Shown here one piece after another: positions 51,611-62,458 of a stretch of DNA of 64,000 nt. Location: positions 1 to 64,000 of the forward strand of contig CAJOEI010000006.1 of assembly GCA_905233465.1 (NCBI GenBank), given 5' to 3'. Each line of letters starts with the position of its first letter. The stretch's first letter is position 1. The notes under the pieces are model-generated. The model saw only the letters and a list, made by a program, of their open reading frames with translations, was not told the origin of the DNA and ran no database searches. The position numbers and the translations under genes were made by a program. Origin of the DNA: an uncultured Bacteroidaceae bacterium (GTDB lineage Bacteria; Bacteroidota; Bacteroidia; Bacteroidales; Bacteroidaceae).

Positions 51611-52381
51611 TTAATATAAGAATGGAATGATTCGTTTGCGATTGCCTACGGCTGAGTCACCAAACTCGGCACGATATTTCTTGTGTATGGCGTGGGCACG
51701 TGGCACGAGGTTCGCCGCCGTCCAGATGGGAAACACCCAAGCTGCTGGTGTCGCGGCAACAACAGCGAAGCCTATCCACTCAACGAGCTCTCCAAAATAG
51801 TTGGCACTGGTGACAAGACGATAGTAGCCACGATTGGGCAGATAGTGGCGTGTGTCGCCAGGTTGACGCAGATGGCGGATGACGTGGTCGCTATGGAGGT
51901 TGATGGCCATACCGGCAGCGAAAAGTGCTATGCCAACGATTGAGCGGAAACTCATGAGGTAGTCTACGCCGAGGGCATAGTCGGGGTTGGGGTACCAATA
52001 GAGGGCTCCGCCCTGAAGGATGCCGTTGATGGTGTTGAAGATTATGCCCATGAGCATGATAGCCACTGGCATCGTGCTGCGTCCCGTCATCAGGCAGGGG
52101 AAGACAAAGCTACGCTGAAAATAGTGAAGCTCGAAAAGACCGAAGAGCACAAGTTCGGGAATGTGCGTGCTGGCACCTGTTGAGAGCCAAATGGCAAGCA
52201 TGACGAAGAACACTGGCGCTTCCATGAGCACCCAAGCAACGCGGTTGTTTATGCTCCAACCCCACTGGTGGGAACGGAACTGTCCGTAGCCGGCCGTGAC
52301 GAAGTAGAGGCTTATGAACACCACAACGGCTATAGCGAGCATGGCAACGATGAGGATGTTGAAAGTGGAGGCAGAGAGCAT
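51611..52381 (-). CDS. Steroid 5-alpha-reductase (SRD5A) homologue
   Basis: 256 residues with about seven membrane helices. The C-terminal half matches the human SRD5A enzymes closely by memory: INLHSDHVIRHLR (161-172; human INIHSDxxLRxLR), RLVTSANYFGELVEWIGFA (188-206) and the final RKRIIPFLY. In the N-terminal half, AWVLMEAPVFF keeps the catalytic Glu (Glu54; the Gln before it is Met) and FELHYFQRSFVFP keeps the Tyr (Tyr87) that polarises the steroid ketone. The NADPH-binding Asn, Asp and Glu positions are kept. A reductase of a delta4-3-keto steroid or related enone is the best prediction. It lies between cysN (28 bases) and the sulfotransferase. Confidence 0.88.
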   Translation of the reverse strand: MLSASTFNILIVAMLAIAVVVFISLYFVTAGYGQFRSHQWGWSINNRVAWVLMEAPVFFVMLAIWLSTGASTHIPELVLFGLFELHYFQRSFVFPCLMTGRSTMPVAIMLMGIIFNTINGILQGGALYWYPNPDYALGVDYLMSFRSIVGIALFAAGMAINLHSDHVIRHLRQPGDTRHYLPNRGYYRLVTSANYFGELVEWIGFAVVAATPAAWVFPIWTAANLVPRAHAIHKKYRAEFGDSAVGNRKRIIPFLY

Positions 52382-52409
52382 TGTCTGTTACTTAAGCAGG
52401 TTTTCAAAC

Positions 52410-53837
52410 TTACTTTATTACCCTTATTTCGAGGCCTTGACGAGCGAGCTCGCGCACAGCCGTGTCGATGGCGGCATAGTGGTCGGGACTGATGCCCAGT
52501 TTGGGCAGGTCAAGAGTCGGTATGATGTCGTTCTCAAGTGCGCTCTCGTCGAGAGGTGACAGAATCATGCCCACAGCCGAAGTGTTGTTGGTGATGGGGT
52601 CAATGAGGATGAATGCTCCTGTCTGACGGTTCTTGGCGTAGGCATCAAAGAACAGCGTCTTGGCCGTGAGGATATCCACTTGTCCTATCTCGTTGAGCTG
52701 GAACGGTTTGCCAGGTTTTTGCTCAAGAGTGTTGACATCCACACGATGTCGCAGAGCCACGATGCTGGCTCGCGTGGTGTTGGTGTTGTGCTTGAGGAAG
52801 AATTGCTTGCCCGTATCCATTGGCTCCTCGTCCATCCACACGAGCATGGTGGTGAAGTGGCGGCCTATGCATGGCAGATTGTCGGGGTGTACTATCATCT
52901 CGCCGCGGCTGATGTCAATCTCGTCCTCAAGGGTGATGGTCACGGACTGTGGCGGGAAAGCGTACTGTAATTCGCCATCATAGGTCACAATGCTTTTCAC
53001 GTGGCTGCGTTTCATTGATGGCAGGGCAACGACCTCGTCGCCCACGCGGACGACGCCGCTGGCAACCTTACCCGAGAAGCCGCGGAAGTCAAGATTGGGA
53101 CGCAGTACATACTGCACCGGGTAGCGGAAATCCGTAAAGTTGCGGTCGGCGTGTATGGGCACCGTCTCAAGGAATTCCAGCAATGCAGGTCCTTGGTACC
53201 ACGGTGTGCGTTCGCTTCGCTCAACAACATTGTCCCCGTCGAGAGCCGACAGTGGAAAGCACGTGACATCCTCGATGCCGAGCTGGTCGGTCAGCGCACG
53301 GTAGTCCTGAACGATGTTGTCAAAGACCTTCTGGTCGAAGTCAACGAGGTCCATCTTGTTCACAGCCAGAACAATGTGCTTGATGCCCAGCAGCGACACC
53401 AGATAGGTGTGGCGTCGTGTCTGAGTGATGACTCCCGTCCGGCAGTCAACAAGTATGATGGCGAGATTGGCTGTTGAGCCACCCGTAATCATGTTTCGGG
53501 TATATTGCTCGTGTCCCGGTGTGTCGGCGATGATGAACTTGCGGCGGTTGGTGGAGAAATATCTGTATGCAACATCGATAGTGATGCCTTCCTCGCGCTC
53601 AGCCTTCAGGCCATCGAGCAGCAGGGCATAGTCGATGTGGTCTCCTGCATTGCCTACACGCTTGGAATCGCGTTCGAGTGCTGCCAGTTGGTCGTCATAC
53701 AGTTTCTTTGAGTCAAACAGCAGACGGCCGATGAGTGTGGATTTGCCATCGTCAACGCTGCCGGCTGTGAGCAGGCGCAAGAGGTCCTTCTGTTCATCGG
53801 CATCCAGAAAAGCCCGTATATCCAATTCTTTTGACAT
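52410..53837 (-). CDS. cysN: Sulfate adenylyltransferase GTPase subunit CysN
   Basis: 475 residues, EF-Tu-like GTPase that drives ATP sulfurylase. G motifs: [17 protein letters not shown] (G1), [14 protein letters not shown] (G3), [10 protein letters not shown] (G4); then beta-barrel domains with [25 protein letters not shown] (cited in part). There is no C-terminal APS kinase domain; cysC is separate. The partner gene cysD is 5.3 kb upstream on the same strand, separated by one huge gene, whereas these two are usually adjacent. Confidence 0.96.
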   Translation of the reverse strand: MSKELDIRAFLDADEQKDLLRLLTAGSVDDGKSTLIGRLLFDSKKLYDDQLAALERDSKRVGNAGDHIDYALLLDGLKAEREEGITIDVAYRYFSTNRRKFIIADTPGHEQYTRNMITGGSTANLAIILVDCRTGVITQTRRHTYLVSLLGIKHIVLAVNKMDLVDFDQKVFDNIVQDYRALTDQLGIEDVTCFPLSALDGDNVVERSERTPWYQGPALLEFLETVPIHADRNFTDFRYPVQYVLRPNLDFRGFSGKVASGVVRVGDEVVALPSMKRSHVKSIVTYDGELQYAFPPQSVTITLEDEIDISRGEMIVHPDNLPCIGRHFTTMLVWMDEEPMDTGKQFFLKHNTNTTRASIVALRHRVDVNTLEQKPGKPFQLNEIGQVDILTAKTLFFDAYAKNRQTGAFILIDPITNNTSAVGMILSPLDESALENDIIPTLDLPKLGISPDHYAAIDTAVRELARQGLEIRVIK

Positions 53838-53887
53838 AAGTCTGATGTGTAGATTATAGTTGATTGTTGAATGTTTAGAATCTGAAG

Positions 53888-56800
53888 TTATGATAGCTTG
53901 ATTGTCTGTCCATCGCGAGAGATGGTTTTATTGACGATAAGTTCTGCTATGCGGCGTGTGATGACGTCGTCGGCACGCTGGCCTCGTCGCTGATATCCGA
54001 ATGAGCGTGACACAACGCGCAACAAGTCCTCCATAGGCAGTGCAACGTGTTGTCGCACAGCATTGACGATGGCCTTGTCCAACTCATTCACGGGAACTGT
54101 CTCGATGTCACGTTTTTTATCAGGCGTCAGTGCTGGTTCAAACTGCACGTCTTTTGAGCCGACAACGGTCGGTGTCCTGAAATTCAGATGAGGTGCTTCT
54201 GCACGCTGCAGCGACTGTCCGCGCGTCTTCACGGCTTGCATTATGGCTTCCAGCACTTGCTCGCGGTTGTGCATCCATTCGATTGTCCACACACGCATGA
54301 TGTGCCATCCAAGTCCCGTGAGCACGGAAGGCCGTGTGAGTTCGCGGTCGCGTGCAATTTCTGTTGCTGCCCATGCGCGTCCGTCGATGAGTATACCCAG
54401 GATGTAGCGACTGGGCTCCTCGGGATCAGGTACAGCAACGTCCACTTTGAACTGCGAGCGTCCCACGGCAGTGGTGGCCTCGCAGCCGCGTGCCTTAAGT
54501 GCATCGGCAATCTCGCGCGGTATGTCGCGGTCGAGGATGGTACCCACATGAGCGGCGTTCATCGACAGTGAGCCTTGCTGGGCGTATTCGAGGAACTTAC
54601 GCAGTCCTGCTACGCCAGCGGCCTGTGAGCGCCGCAGGTCAATCTGTTCGGGCTTGAGCGTCGAGAAGACCATCATCTCATATCGTGCACGCGACACTGC
54701 AACATTCAAGCGTCGCTCACCGCCACGGTTGTTCAGTGGGCCGAAGTTCATGGACACATTGCCATGTTTGTCAGGACCATAGCCTATACTGAAGAGAATT
54801 ACATCGCGCTCATCACCCTGAACATTCTCCAGATTCTTGATGAAGATGGGTTCGTCGCCCTGTGTGGCTTTGGCTTCGAGGTCGGGATGCTTGGCCAGCG
54901 CCTCGGTGAGAACGTCTTCGATAAGGTTTTGCTGCGCCACAGAAAATGCCACTACACCTATGCTGCGCTTGGACAGCTCGTCGTCGGCGAGGCGACGCAA
55001 TATTTCGGCAGTCACGGCTTCGGCCTCGGCGAGGTTGCTGCGTCGGCCGCCTTTGTCATAGGAGCCTTCCACCTCCTGCAGCGTGACTTTTGACACGCGG
55101 TCGTCGGCCGAAGGGAAGGTATACAGACGCCCGTCGTAGTATTCCTGATTAGAGAATGCGATGAGCGACTCGTGCTTCGAGCGATAGTGGAAGGCCAGAT
55201 AGTGGTCAGCCATAGACAGCGCGTGACAATCGTCCAGAATGCTATCAAGGTCGTCCAGGTCTGCCTCGTCCTCGTCCACGTTGGTGGTGTTGAAGAAACT
55301 GGTTGGAGGCATCTGCTTGTTGTCGCCAACAACGATGAGAGCCTTGCCGCGTCCTATGGCGCCAATGGCCTCTGATGTCGGCATCTGTGATGCCTCGTCG
55401 AATATCACAAGATCAAATTTAGGGCTGTCCAGGTCGATGAATTGTGCCACGCTGATGGGGCTCATCAGCATGCATGGGCACAACCGTGGCAGCAGATTGG
55501 GAATTTGGTCGATGATGTGTCTGATGCTTGTCCCACGTCCTCCGTTGGCTATGTTGCGCTTTAGGATGTTGACCTCAGAATTTGTGGCCGTCTCGCTCGT
55601 TACGCTGGGTATGTTCTTTGCCAGCCGGCAGTAGAGTTCCTTCTCTGTCAGCTTCTGGAAGTGTTCGGTGAGCTGCTTGTAGCGTTCGATGATGTCGGCC
55701 ATAATCAGACCATTGAAGGACCGTAGAGCTTCATTGTCCTCAATCATCTCTGTCGCCCATGTCGTGTATGCCGTCTTTTGCAGCGCCAGTGCCGCCTCCT
55801 TGCCTGTGTGCCCATCTGTGATGAAGCGGACAATGTCCTTCAGACCCTTGTCCTCCAGCTGTTGCTGATGTTCGTTCCATCTGTACCAGTCGCGCATCAT
55901 GTCGGTGTGCTGCAGCCATTGTGTGATGTTTCGTTGCAGCGTAGCAGCATAGTCTGTGTCGCAGTCGGGCAGCATGCAGATGGCATCTATCTGTCTTAAC
56001 AAGCTGTGCCATTGCTCCTGTGTAGACTTGAGTGCCTTCTGCCAGTTGCGGGCTCCGCCCTCGATGTTGCGGTAGCCGCTGACAACGCTCTCTTCGTTTA
56101 TGCCCATGCCAAGGCTTATGTCCTCATAATCTGCCAGCCTGTTGATGAAGCTGTCTATGTCGCTGGCCTTCATGTCCGGCTTATATGCCCGCAGTGTTGT
56201 CAGCGTTTTGCGTGTGGACAGATATCGTGGCAACAGCCACTTGGCCTTTGTCTGAAGCCATGTGCGGCGCAGTTCGTCGGCATCAAGTTTGAGAGCTTCT
56301 ATGGTGCCAAAGGCAATCATGTCGCTGAGCTCTTCGAGCCATTTATAACCTCCTATGGTGTCTGGCACGTTGATGCCGCATGCTGTGTTCAACTGCTTGC
56401 GGGCGGTGTCCATGCGTTGCATCACGCTGCTGAGTTCACGCAACAGTGTCTCAAGCTGGCTGATGCTATCGCGTCGGTTGTCCTTCATGCGCAATGATGC
56501 CAATGGATGTCCTGCCGGATGGCCAGTAATCTGGAAGATAGTGTCTAAACTTGACAATTCCTGTGTGAGTTCTTCCAGTTGCTGCTCATCTATGGCCATG
56601 AGCACATCCTTGTTTATCTCTATGCCTTGGTCTATGGGTATATTGGCATAGCGCTCTATGCAGTCATAAACGGAAAGGCCGCTCTTGCCTTTCCCATGCA
56701 TGGCCATCAGGTGGTTGTTGAGCGCCTTCCGTTCATTGAACAGCTCTTGCGAACGAATCTCAAAGCTCTCGCTGAGGTGGCCGTGCGTGACGTCCAATGC

Positions 56801-59065
56801 CTGTTGCAGCTGATTAAGGAAGTGTGACTTTGTCACTTTGTTGGAGTGCAGCTCCAGACAGAATGGATCGAGCCCTATCTTTGCCAGACGACGTTGTACC
56901 ACGCTGAGAGCCGCCATCTTCTCGGCTACGAAGAGCACTCGTTTGCCTTGATACATAGCATTGGCGATGATGTTGGTGATGGTCTGGCTCTTGCCCGTTC
57001 CTGGAGGGCCGTAGAGGATGAAGCTTTTGCCTTTACCACTCTCAATAACGGCTTTCAGCTGCGAGCTGTCGACGCTGATGGGCGTAGCCACCGTTGCCGG
57101 CACGTTGTTTGTGTCGAAGTCGCGAATGTCAACATCCTTGTCTGCATCGTCCAGCAGCAGCCGTTGCTGCATGAGGCTTGCCACTACTGGGCTTGTCTGC
57201 AGCTTCTCTGCGCCAGTGTGGATATCGTTCCACATCACGAACTTGGAGAATGAGAACAGTCCCAGCAGACTCTCTTCCATGAGGTTCCATCTCGACTTGT
57301 CGCGTATGGCATTGCGTATGGCAGCAAAGATATATCTCACGTCCACGCCGCTCTCGTCGCGCGGCATCGGGTCGAAGGTGGGCAGTTGCAGCTTGAACTC
57401 CTGATTGAGGAACTCCACAAGAGTGATGTTGAGAATAATCTCTTCGTCGCGTGTGCGCACCACATATCCTGCTCCGTTCCTTACGATGTCCACGGGAAGC
57501 AGCAGTATGGGAGCATATCTCGGCAGCTCGCTGACAGGTGTCTCATACCATTTCAGCATTCCTATGGCAATGAACAGCGAGTTGGCACCGTTCTCCTCCA
57601 ACGCCGTGCGGGCGTTGCGGTAGAGAGCTGTGAGCGAAGGCTTTAGCTCTTCTTCATTCAAGTATGTGTATATCCTGTGGCTGTTGATCTGTTCCACCAC
57701 CAGCTCACGAAGATCGGCTGCATCGTTGGTCGAGTCGTGCATTGTGCGTGCTGCCACATTCTTCTGTTTTGGCCAGGGCTGAATGGAGTAGTTCACGCCA
57801 GTCTGCAAAATATCTTCGAGGTGGTCTATGTCGAAGCTGACAAACTGCACGGCACGTTTGCCGATGCGTGTGTTGAGCAGGTTGTTGCGCATGGTGAAGT
57901 CCAGCAACTTGCGTTCCCAGATGGCTTGTCGGCTCAGCTCACGCGCGTTCATGGCTTGGCTGAAGTCATAGCTCTGACGCTGCATGGCTTCTTCGGCTGC
58001 CTGTTTGTGGTCAATGCCTTCGTTGTTGATGACGACCGAGCCGTCAGCAGCAATAGTTTGCGTCAACGGGCGTATATTGTCGAGACGGCACCTCTTGATG
58101 TCGATTGACATCTGGAAAGCAGCCTCGTCATGCAGCTTGTCTTCTGCTGCCTGCACAGCGCTCTCGAAGCTCACGGCCCCGCTCTGTGTCAACATCGTGG
58201 TCTCTACAACTACGATGTCGTTGGTGCCGTCGCTCACAGCCTTGAGCAGGAAGGCAGCATCGTCGTTGGTGGTGTTTTGATATGTCTCGTTGCGTAGCCA
58301 GCAGCCCACAAATGCATGCCCTTGCACAATCACCACTATGGGATTGAGACTTGCTGCTTCGAGACATGAGGCGAACAGCAGCGTCAGGTCCAGACAATTG
58401 CCGAGTTTCTCTGTCAGCACTTTCTCTGCCATGCGCACCCGTTGTCCGGTTTTTTCGAAGCTGGGTGCTGCAGCTGCATAGACCAGTCCCTCGGCACGCA
58501 GGGCCTCGAAGATAGCCGCCACCTGTGCTCGCACACGGTTGGGGTTGCATGTCTGGTAGGCATCCATCTGTCCGCCACGTCCCCATTTCTCTTGTTGTCG
58601 CTGCGCTTCCACGATGATGTGTGAGAGCAGCGGGTGGTTGGGTGTGACAAAACTGGCTATCAACTCAGGCAGCACGCCAACTCCAAGCCAGTGGTCAAAT
58701 GGCATGAACTGTAGCTCGCCGTCGCATGTCATCACTTGTTCATCACCTATGGATAGCGTGACGCTGAAAGATGCTGACGTCGTCTCTGTGCGACGTGCCA
58801 GTTCATCGATATCGGGCCTGATATTCAGTTGGCCAGATACCTTTCTTCCGGCTGGCACGACGTCGATGTGCTCCTCTATTGGTGACAGCAACTGACCTTC
58901 GACACGGATGCATACGTGTTCCCACGCCGCTTCACCAGTGTTGGTGAGTTCGTAGGTGGCTATCCCCTTGGGAGCATAACACAACAGTGCATAGTTGATG
59001 CGTTCTATATAACTCAGGCTCAGCTCTCCGCTGTGGCTGTCGGGAAGAGAATGCTTGATATCCAT
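53888..59065 (-). CDS. DUF4011-type helicase with Vsr/MTES_1575-like nuclease and DUF3320 end
   Basis: 1725 residues. Order: an N-terminal beta domain; a transglutaminase-like region ([24 protein letters not shown], about 230-260); DUF4011-like [16 protein letters not shown] (about 390); SF1 helicase Walker [19 protein letters not shown] (about 683-700), Walker [15 protein letters not shown] (about 1220), [26 protein letters not shown] (about 1422) and VAVSRAR; a PD-(D/E)XK-type fold ([39 protein letters not shown], 1505-1608); and a DUF3320-like end (residues 1655-1725). This domain set occurs in single-gene helicase-nuclease proteins thought to be anti-phage. It sits between cysD and cysN, same strand, gaps 39 and 50 bases. 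Confidence 0.88.
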   Translation of the reverse strand: MDIKHSLPDSHSGELSLSYIERINYALLCYAPKGIATYELTNTGEAAWEHVCIRVEGQLLSPIEEHIDVVPAGRKVSGQLNIRPDIDELARRTETTSASFSVTLSIGDEQVMTCDGELQFMPFDHWLGVGVLPELIASFVTPNHPLLSHIIVEAQRQQEKWGRGGQMDAYQTCNPNRVRAQVAAIFEALRAEGLVYAAAAPSFEKTGQRVRMAEKVLTEKLGNCLDLTLLFASCLEAASLNPIVVIVQGHAFVGCWLRNETYQNTTNDDAAFLLKAVSDGTNDIVVVETTMLTQSGAVSFESAVQAAEDKLHDEAAFQMSIDIKRCRLDNIRPLTQTIAADGSVVINNEGIDHKQAAEEAMQRQSYDFSQAMNARELSRQAIWERKLLDFTMRNNLLNTRIGKRAVQFVSFDIDHLEDILQTGVNYSIQPWPKQKNVAARTMHDSTNDAADLRELVVEQINSHRIYTYLNEEELKPSLTALYRNARTALEENGANSLFIAIGMLKWYETPVSELPRYAPILLLPVDIVRNGAGYVVRTRDEEIILNITLVEFLNQEFKLQLPTFDPMPRDESGVDVRYIFAAIRNAIRDKSRWNLMEESLLGLFSFSKFVMWNDIHTGAEKLQTSPVVASLMQQRLLLDDADKDVDIRDFDTNNVPATVATPISVDSSQLKAVIESGKGKSFILYGPPGTGKSQTITNIIANAMYQGKRVLFVAEKMAALSVVQRRLAKIGLDPFCLELHSNKVTKSHFLNQLQQALDVTHGHLSESFEIRSQELFNERKALNNHLMAMHGKGKSGLSVYDCIERYANIPIDQGIEINKDVLMAIDEQQLEELTQELSSLDTIFQITGHPAGHPLASLRMKDNRRDSISQLETLLRELSSVMQRMDTARKQLNTACGINVPDTIGGYKWLEELSDMIAFGTIEALKLDADELRRTWLQTKAKWLLPRYLSTRKTLTTLRAYKPDMKASDIDSFINRLADYEDISLGMGINEESVVSGYRNIEGGARNWQKALKSTQEQWHSLLRQIDAICMLPDCDTDYAATLQRNITQWLQHTDMMRDWYRWNEHQQQLEDKGLKDIVRFITDGHTGKEAALALQKTAYTTWATEMIEDNEALRSFNGLIMADIIERYKQLTEHFQKLTEKELYCRLAKNIPSVTSETATNSEVNILKRNIANGGRGTSIRHIIDQIPNLLPRLCPCMLMSPISVAQFIDLDSPKFDLVIFDEASQMPTSEAIGAIGRGKALIVVGDNKQMPPTSFFNTTNVDEDEADLDDLDSILDDCHALSMADHYLAFHYRSKHESLIAFSNQEYYDGRLYTFPSADDRVSKVTLQEVEGSYDKGGRRSNLAEAEAVTAEILRRLADDELSKRSIGVVAFSVAQQNLIEDVLTEALAKHPDLEAKATQGDEPIFIKNLENVQGDERDVILFSIGYGPDKHGNVSMNFGPLNNRGGERRLNVAVSRARYEMMVFSTLKPEQIDLRRSQAAGVAGLRKFLEYAQQGSLSMNAAHVGTILDRDIPREIADALKARGCEATTAVGRSQFKVDVAVPDPEEPSRYILGILIDGRAWAATEIARDRELTRPSVLTGLGWHIMRVWTIEWMHNREQVLEAIMQAVKTRGQSLQRAEAPHLNFRTPTVVGSKDVQFEPALTPDKKRDIETVPVNELDKAIVNAVRQHVALPMEDLLRVVSRSFGYQRRGQRADDVITRRIAELIVNKTISRDGQTIKLS

Positions 59066-59104
59066 GCGCGCGCGTACATTAAATATATTATTTGTAATGA
59101 TGCG

Positions 59105-60013
59105 TCAGAAGTAACCTTCGCGTTTCTTCTGTTCCATGCTGGCTTCCTGGTCGAAGTCAATGACGCGGGTAGTGCGTTCGCTCTTTGTGGTTGTCATCAT
59201 TTCCTCAACAATCTCTTCAATTGTTGTTGCGTTACTCTCCACGGCTCCGGTCAGTGGCCAGCAGCCAAGTGTGCGGAAGCGCACCATGCGTGGCTTGATG
59301 AGCGGACGATACTGTTCGGGCAGGCGGTCGTCATCGGCCATGATGAGGTTGCCGTCAATCTCCACACAGGGACGTTCCTTGGCGTAGTAGAGTGGCACGA
59401 TGGGTATGTTCTCCAGTCGTATGTACTGCCAGATGTCCAGCTCTGTCCAGTTGCTGAGGGGGAAGACGCGTATGCTTTCCCCTTTGTGTATGCGAGCGTT
59501 GTAGATATCCCACAGCTCTGGGCGTTGGTTCTTGGGGTCCCATTGCTGGAACTGGTCGCGGAATGAGAATATGCGTTCCTTGGCGCGACTTTTCTCCTCA
59601 TCACGACGTGCTCCGCCGAAAGCCGCATCAAACTTGTATTTATTCAGTGCGTCAAGCAGAGCCTTGGTCTTCATGAGGTCGGTGTGCACCTTCGAGCCGT
59701 GAGTGAACGGTCCTACGCCAGCATTGAAGGCTTCCATGTTCGACTCCACGATGAGGTTCCAGCCGTGCTGCTTAGCATAACTGTCGCGGAACTCGATCAT
59801 CTCGCGGAACTTCCACTTGCTGTCGATGTGCATGAGTGGGAATGGCACCTTGCCCGGTGCAAAGGCTTTCTCCGCCAAGCGCACCATGACACTGCTGTCC
59901 TTGCCGATGCTGTAGAGCATCACGGGGTTTTCGAATTCGGCCGCCACTTCGCGGATGATGTGTATGCTCTCGGCTTCGAGTTCCTGAAGATGTGAGAGAT
60001 GATAGTTATTCAT
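59105..60013 (-). CDS. cysD: Sulfate adenylyltransferase subunit CysD
   Basis: 302 residues, PAPS-reductase-like ATP-pyrophosphatase fold that makes APS from ATP and sulfate with CysN. Motifs: [24 protein letters not shown] (P-loop SxGKDS), [41 protein letters not shown], and the C-terminal [15 protein letters not shown]. No CysH-type PAPS reductase is near. It follows cysC by 31 bases. Confidence 0.96.
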   Translation of the reverse strand: MNNYHLSHLQELEAESIHIIREVAAEFENPVMLYSIGKDSSVMVRLAEKAFAPGKVPFPLMHIDSKWKFREMIEFRDSYAKQHGWNLIVESNMEAFNAGVGPFTHGSKVHTDLMKTKALLDALNKYKFDAAFGGARRDEEKSRAKERIFSFRDQFQQWDPKNQRPELWDIYNARIHKGESIRVFPLSNWTELDIWQYIRLENIPIVPLYYAKERPCVEIDGNLIMADDDRLPEQYRPLIKPRMVRFRTLGCWPLTGAVESNATTIEEIVEEMMTTTKSERTTRVIDFDQEASMEQKKREGYF

Positions 60014-60044
60014 GATGTGAGTATGTTAATAGGACAGATGATGT

Positions 60045-60638
60045 TTACGAGAGTAGTGAGAGGATGAGCGCTACCACTTGTTCGACGCTTGTTTGCAAAG
60101 GTTGTTGTGTCGTGTCAATGTCGAGGGCGGGGTTGGTGGGTGCTTCAAATGGCGCGCTGATGCCTGTGAAGTCCTTCACCTCACCGCGTCGTGCACGGGC
60201 ATAGAGCCCTTTGACGTCGCGACACTCGCATTCTTCAAGTGGCGTGCTGACATAGACCTCAAAGAAGTCGTCCGCACCGATGATGCTTCGCGCCATCTCC
60301 CGATATTCATTTGTTGGTGACACGAATGCTGCCAGCGTGACTATGCCTGTGTCGACAAAGAGTTTGCCCACTTCGGCTATGCGACGTATGTTCTCACGGC
60401 GGTCGTCGGCGCTGAAGCCGAGTCCGGCATTGATGCCCGTGCGTATGTTGTCGCCGTCAAGGATGCGGCATAGGATTCCGCGCTTGTGCAGCTCGCGCTC
60501 CACACCGAGGGCTATGGTCGACTTGCCAGAACCGCTCAGCCCGGTGAACCAAATCATCATGCCGCGCTGGTGGAGCAGTTGCTCCTTGTCCTGACGAGTC
60601 ATCATTTTATCATATATCGGATAGATGTTGTTTTCCAT
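60045..60638 (-). CDS. cysC: Adenylylsulfate kinase
   Basis: 197 residues; phosphorylates APS to PAPS, the sulfonate donor. Motifs: WFTGLSGSGKSTIALGVERELH (P-loop), LDGDNIRTGINAGLGFSADDRRENIRRIAEV (cited in part), and the lid region FEVYVSTPLEECECRDVKGLYARARRGEVKDFTG (cited in part). Its ATG directly follows the permease stop codon with no spacer. Since no reductase genes follow, the PAPS made here is most simply used by the sulfotransferase downstream. Confidence 0.97.
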   Translation of the reverse strand: MENNIYPIYDKMMTRQDKEQLLHQRGMMIWFTGLSGSGKSTIALGVERELHKRGILCRILDGDNIRTGINAGLGFSADDRRENIRRIAEVGKLFVDTGIVTLAAFVSPTNEYREMARSIIGADDFFEVYVSTPLEECECRDVKGLYARARRGEVKDFTGISAPFEAPTNPALDIDTTQQPLQTSVEQVVALILSLLS

Positions 60639-62297
60639 TTATATAAGATTATAGAATATAGGTATGAGCAGCACGCTGAGCACGAAGACGATGATGTTCA
60701 TCGGCAGGCCCACGCGCACGAAATCCTTGAACTTATAGCCTCCCACACCCTGCACGATGAGGTTGGTCTGGTAGCCTATGGGTGTTGAGAAGGCTGAACT
60801 GGCGGCGAAGCACACGCACACCACGAATGGCATGGGGTTGACTCCAAGTTTCTCGGACACGGCAAGTGCCAGAGGGAAAGCCAATGCAGCTGCCGCGTTG
60901 TTGGTAATCAGCTCGGTGAAGATGTTTGTGATGAGGAACAGTGCCGCCAGGATGATGTATATGCCGTAGTCTGAGCCCCTGACGATGTCGGTGAGTGAGA
61001 TGATATAGCTGGCAATGAAGTCGGCAAAGCCCGAACGCGTCATGGCCGTGGAGATGGCAAAGGCGCATGCGATGGTGATGAGCACGTCCCATGAGAAGAA
61101 CTTGGTGTACTTGCGTGGCGAGAACATTCGCGTCCATGCCATGATGACCGTGGTGATGCATACGAAGAAGAACATATCCAGCTTCAGGCCTGGCATGTGT
61201 GCCTGCACGAAGTCCGACTGCGCCAGCATCTGTTTCACAGGCTCAAGCTCGCCTACAGTGGCACCTATGATCATCAGGATGAGCAGCAGCAGTGCGAACC
61301 AGCGCTTTTTCCTGCCCAATGGCGGCTCGTAGTCGCCAACGCGGTTAATCATCCAGAACACGCGGCTGTCGCCCCATGCTTTCATGAAACTATCGTCGGC
61401 ATCAATGATGAGTGTGTCCTCGTGTGTGAGGCGCATGTTCATGAAGTCGCCCTGCAGAATGTTGCCGTTGCGGCTTATGGCCCGCACGTGTGCTCCATAG
61501 TGGCGGTAGAAGTCAAATTCATGCAGCGTCTTGCCCAGTCCCGGGAAGCGGTTGCCCAGCAATACTTCATGGCGCGTCATCCCTGGTGCCAAGTCCTGCT
61601 CCGCTGCTTCTTCCTCGCTGCGGCGTTCGTCAGGCAGGAAATAGCGTGAGAAGAAGATGAGGTATATCAGTCCTGCTGCAGCAATGAAGATACCCACCTT
61701 TGTCAGCTCAAACATCGACATACCATCAATGCCGAAGCGCATAAGTATGCCTTCGGCGGCGCCATTTTCCACTGCCGCAGCCTCGTCCTTGGCTTCCTGC
61801 AGCAGCATGCCGTGTAGCACGAGGTTGGTGGTGGTGCCTATGAGCGTACAGATGCCGCCGATGACAGTGGCGTATGATAGCGGGATGAGGAACTTGGTGG
61901 GTGAGAGTTTCATCTTGCGGGCCCAGTTCTTGATCATCGGGGCGAAGATGACCACCACTGGAGTGTTGTTGAAGAAGGCCGAGATGAATGTCACGATGGG
62001 GTAGAAGCGTAGTCCGGCGCTGGTGATGGTTGCGTTCTTCCTTGGCAGCATGCGGAAGACGATGCGTTCCAGGATGCCGCTCTTGCGCACACCTTCGCTG
62101 ACAAGATAGAGCAGCGCTACCGTTATCATACCCTTGTTTGCAAATCCTTTCAGGGCTTCTTCGGGGCTGATGATGCCAGCCACAAGCAGCATCACCACTG
62201 CCGTGAAAAGTATCAGTCCTGGCCGCAGACACTCGCGCATGAGTGCCACGAGCATGAACACCAGCACAGCCGCTACATATATTATAGGGAAAGACAT
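60639..62297 (-). CDS. SLC13/DASS-type anion permease with RCK_C-like domain
   Basis: 552 residues, polytopic. Two halves of the divalent anion symporter fold (FFNNTPVVVIFAPMIKNWARKM and ITNIFTELITNNAAAALAFPLALAVSEKLG, both with the N-N-T/A-type loops) are separated by a regulatory RCK_C-like domain (ILQGDFMNMRLTHEDTLIIDADDSF). Members with this layout carry sulfate or other anions in bacteria. As first gene of the cysC/cysD/cysN run and with no spacer before cysC, it is the probable sulfate importer. It has a strong promoter of its own. Confidence 0.9.
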   Translation of the reverse strand: MSFPIIYVAAVLVFMLVALMRECLRPGLILFTAVVMLLVAGIISPEEALKGFANKGMITVALLYLVSEGVRKSGILERIVFRMLPRKNATITSAGLRFYPIVTFISAFFNNTPVVVIFAPMIKNWARKMKLSPTKFLIPLSYATVIGGICTLIGTTTNLVLHGMLLQEAKDEAAAVENGAAEGILMRFGIDGMSMFELTKVGIFIAAAGLIYLIFFSRYFLPDERRSEEEAAEQDLAPGMTRHEVLLGNRFPGLGKTLHEFDFYRHYGAHVRAISRNGNILQGDFMNMRLTHEDTLIIDADDSFMKAWGDSRVFWMINRVGDYEPPLGRKKRWFALLLLILMIIGATVGELEPVKQMLAQSDFVQAHMPGLKLDMFFFVCITTVIMAWTRMFSPRKYTKFFSWDVLITIACAFAISTAMTRSGFADFIASYIISLTDIVRGSDYGIYIILAALFLITNIFTELITNNAAAALAFPLALAVSEKLGVNPMPFVVCVCFAASSAFSTPIGYQTNLIVQGVGGYKFKDFVRVGLPMNIIVFVLSVLLIPIFYNLI

Positions 62298-62323
62298 CTG
62301 AATTTATAATTGGTAAAACGCCG

Positions 62324-62355
62324 CAAAGATACATCTATTTTGTTATTTAGCCAAA
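62324..62355 (-). promoter_or_regulatory. Promoter of the sulfate activation and sulfonation operon
   Basis: On the minus strand TTTG (complement of 62352-62355), 20 bases, TATCTTTG (complement of 62324-62331), an exact fit to the Bacteroidota consensus, 27 bases before the permease ATG. Confidence 0.75.
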
Positions 62356-62458
62356 GGAATCATATACAAAATGATGTGTAAACAGTGAATTAAGCACAAC
62401 CGTTGGATAAATTAATTCAACTTTCTGAAGTTATGATGTGGAGTTCTTGTTTCCTTAT

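Noticed and set aside
53888-59065. Complete restriction-modification or multi-gene defence island
   Set aside because: Only one defence-type gene is present, with no methyltransferase, recombinase or other defence genes around it.
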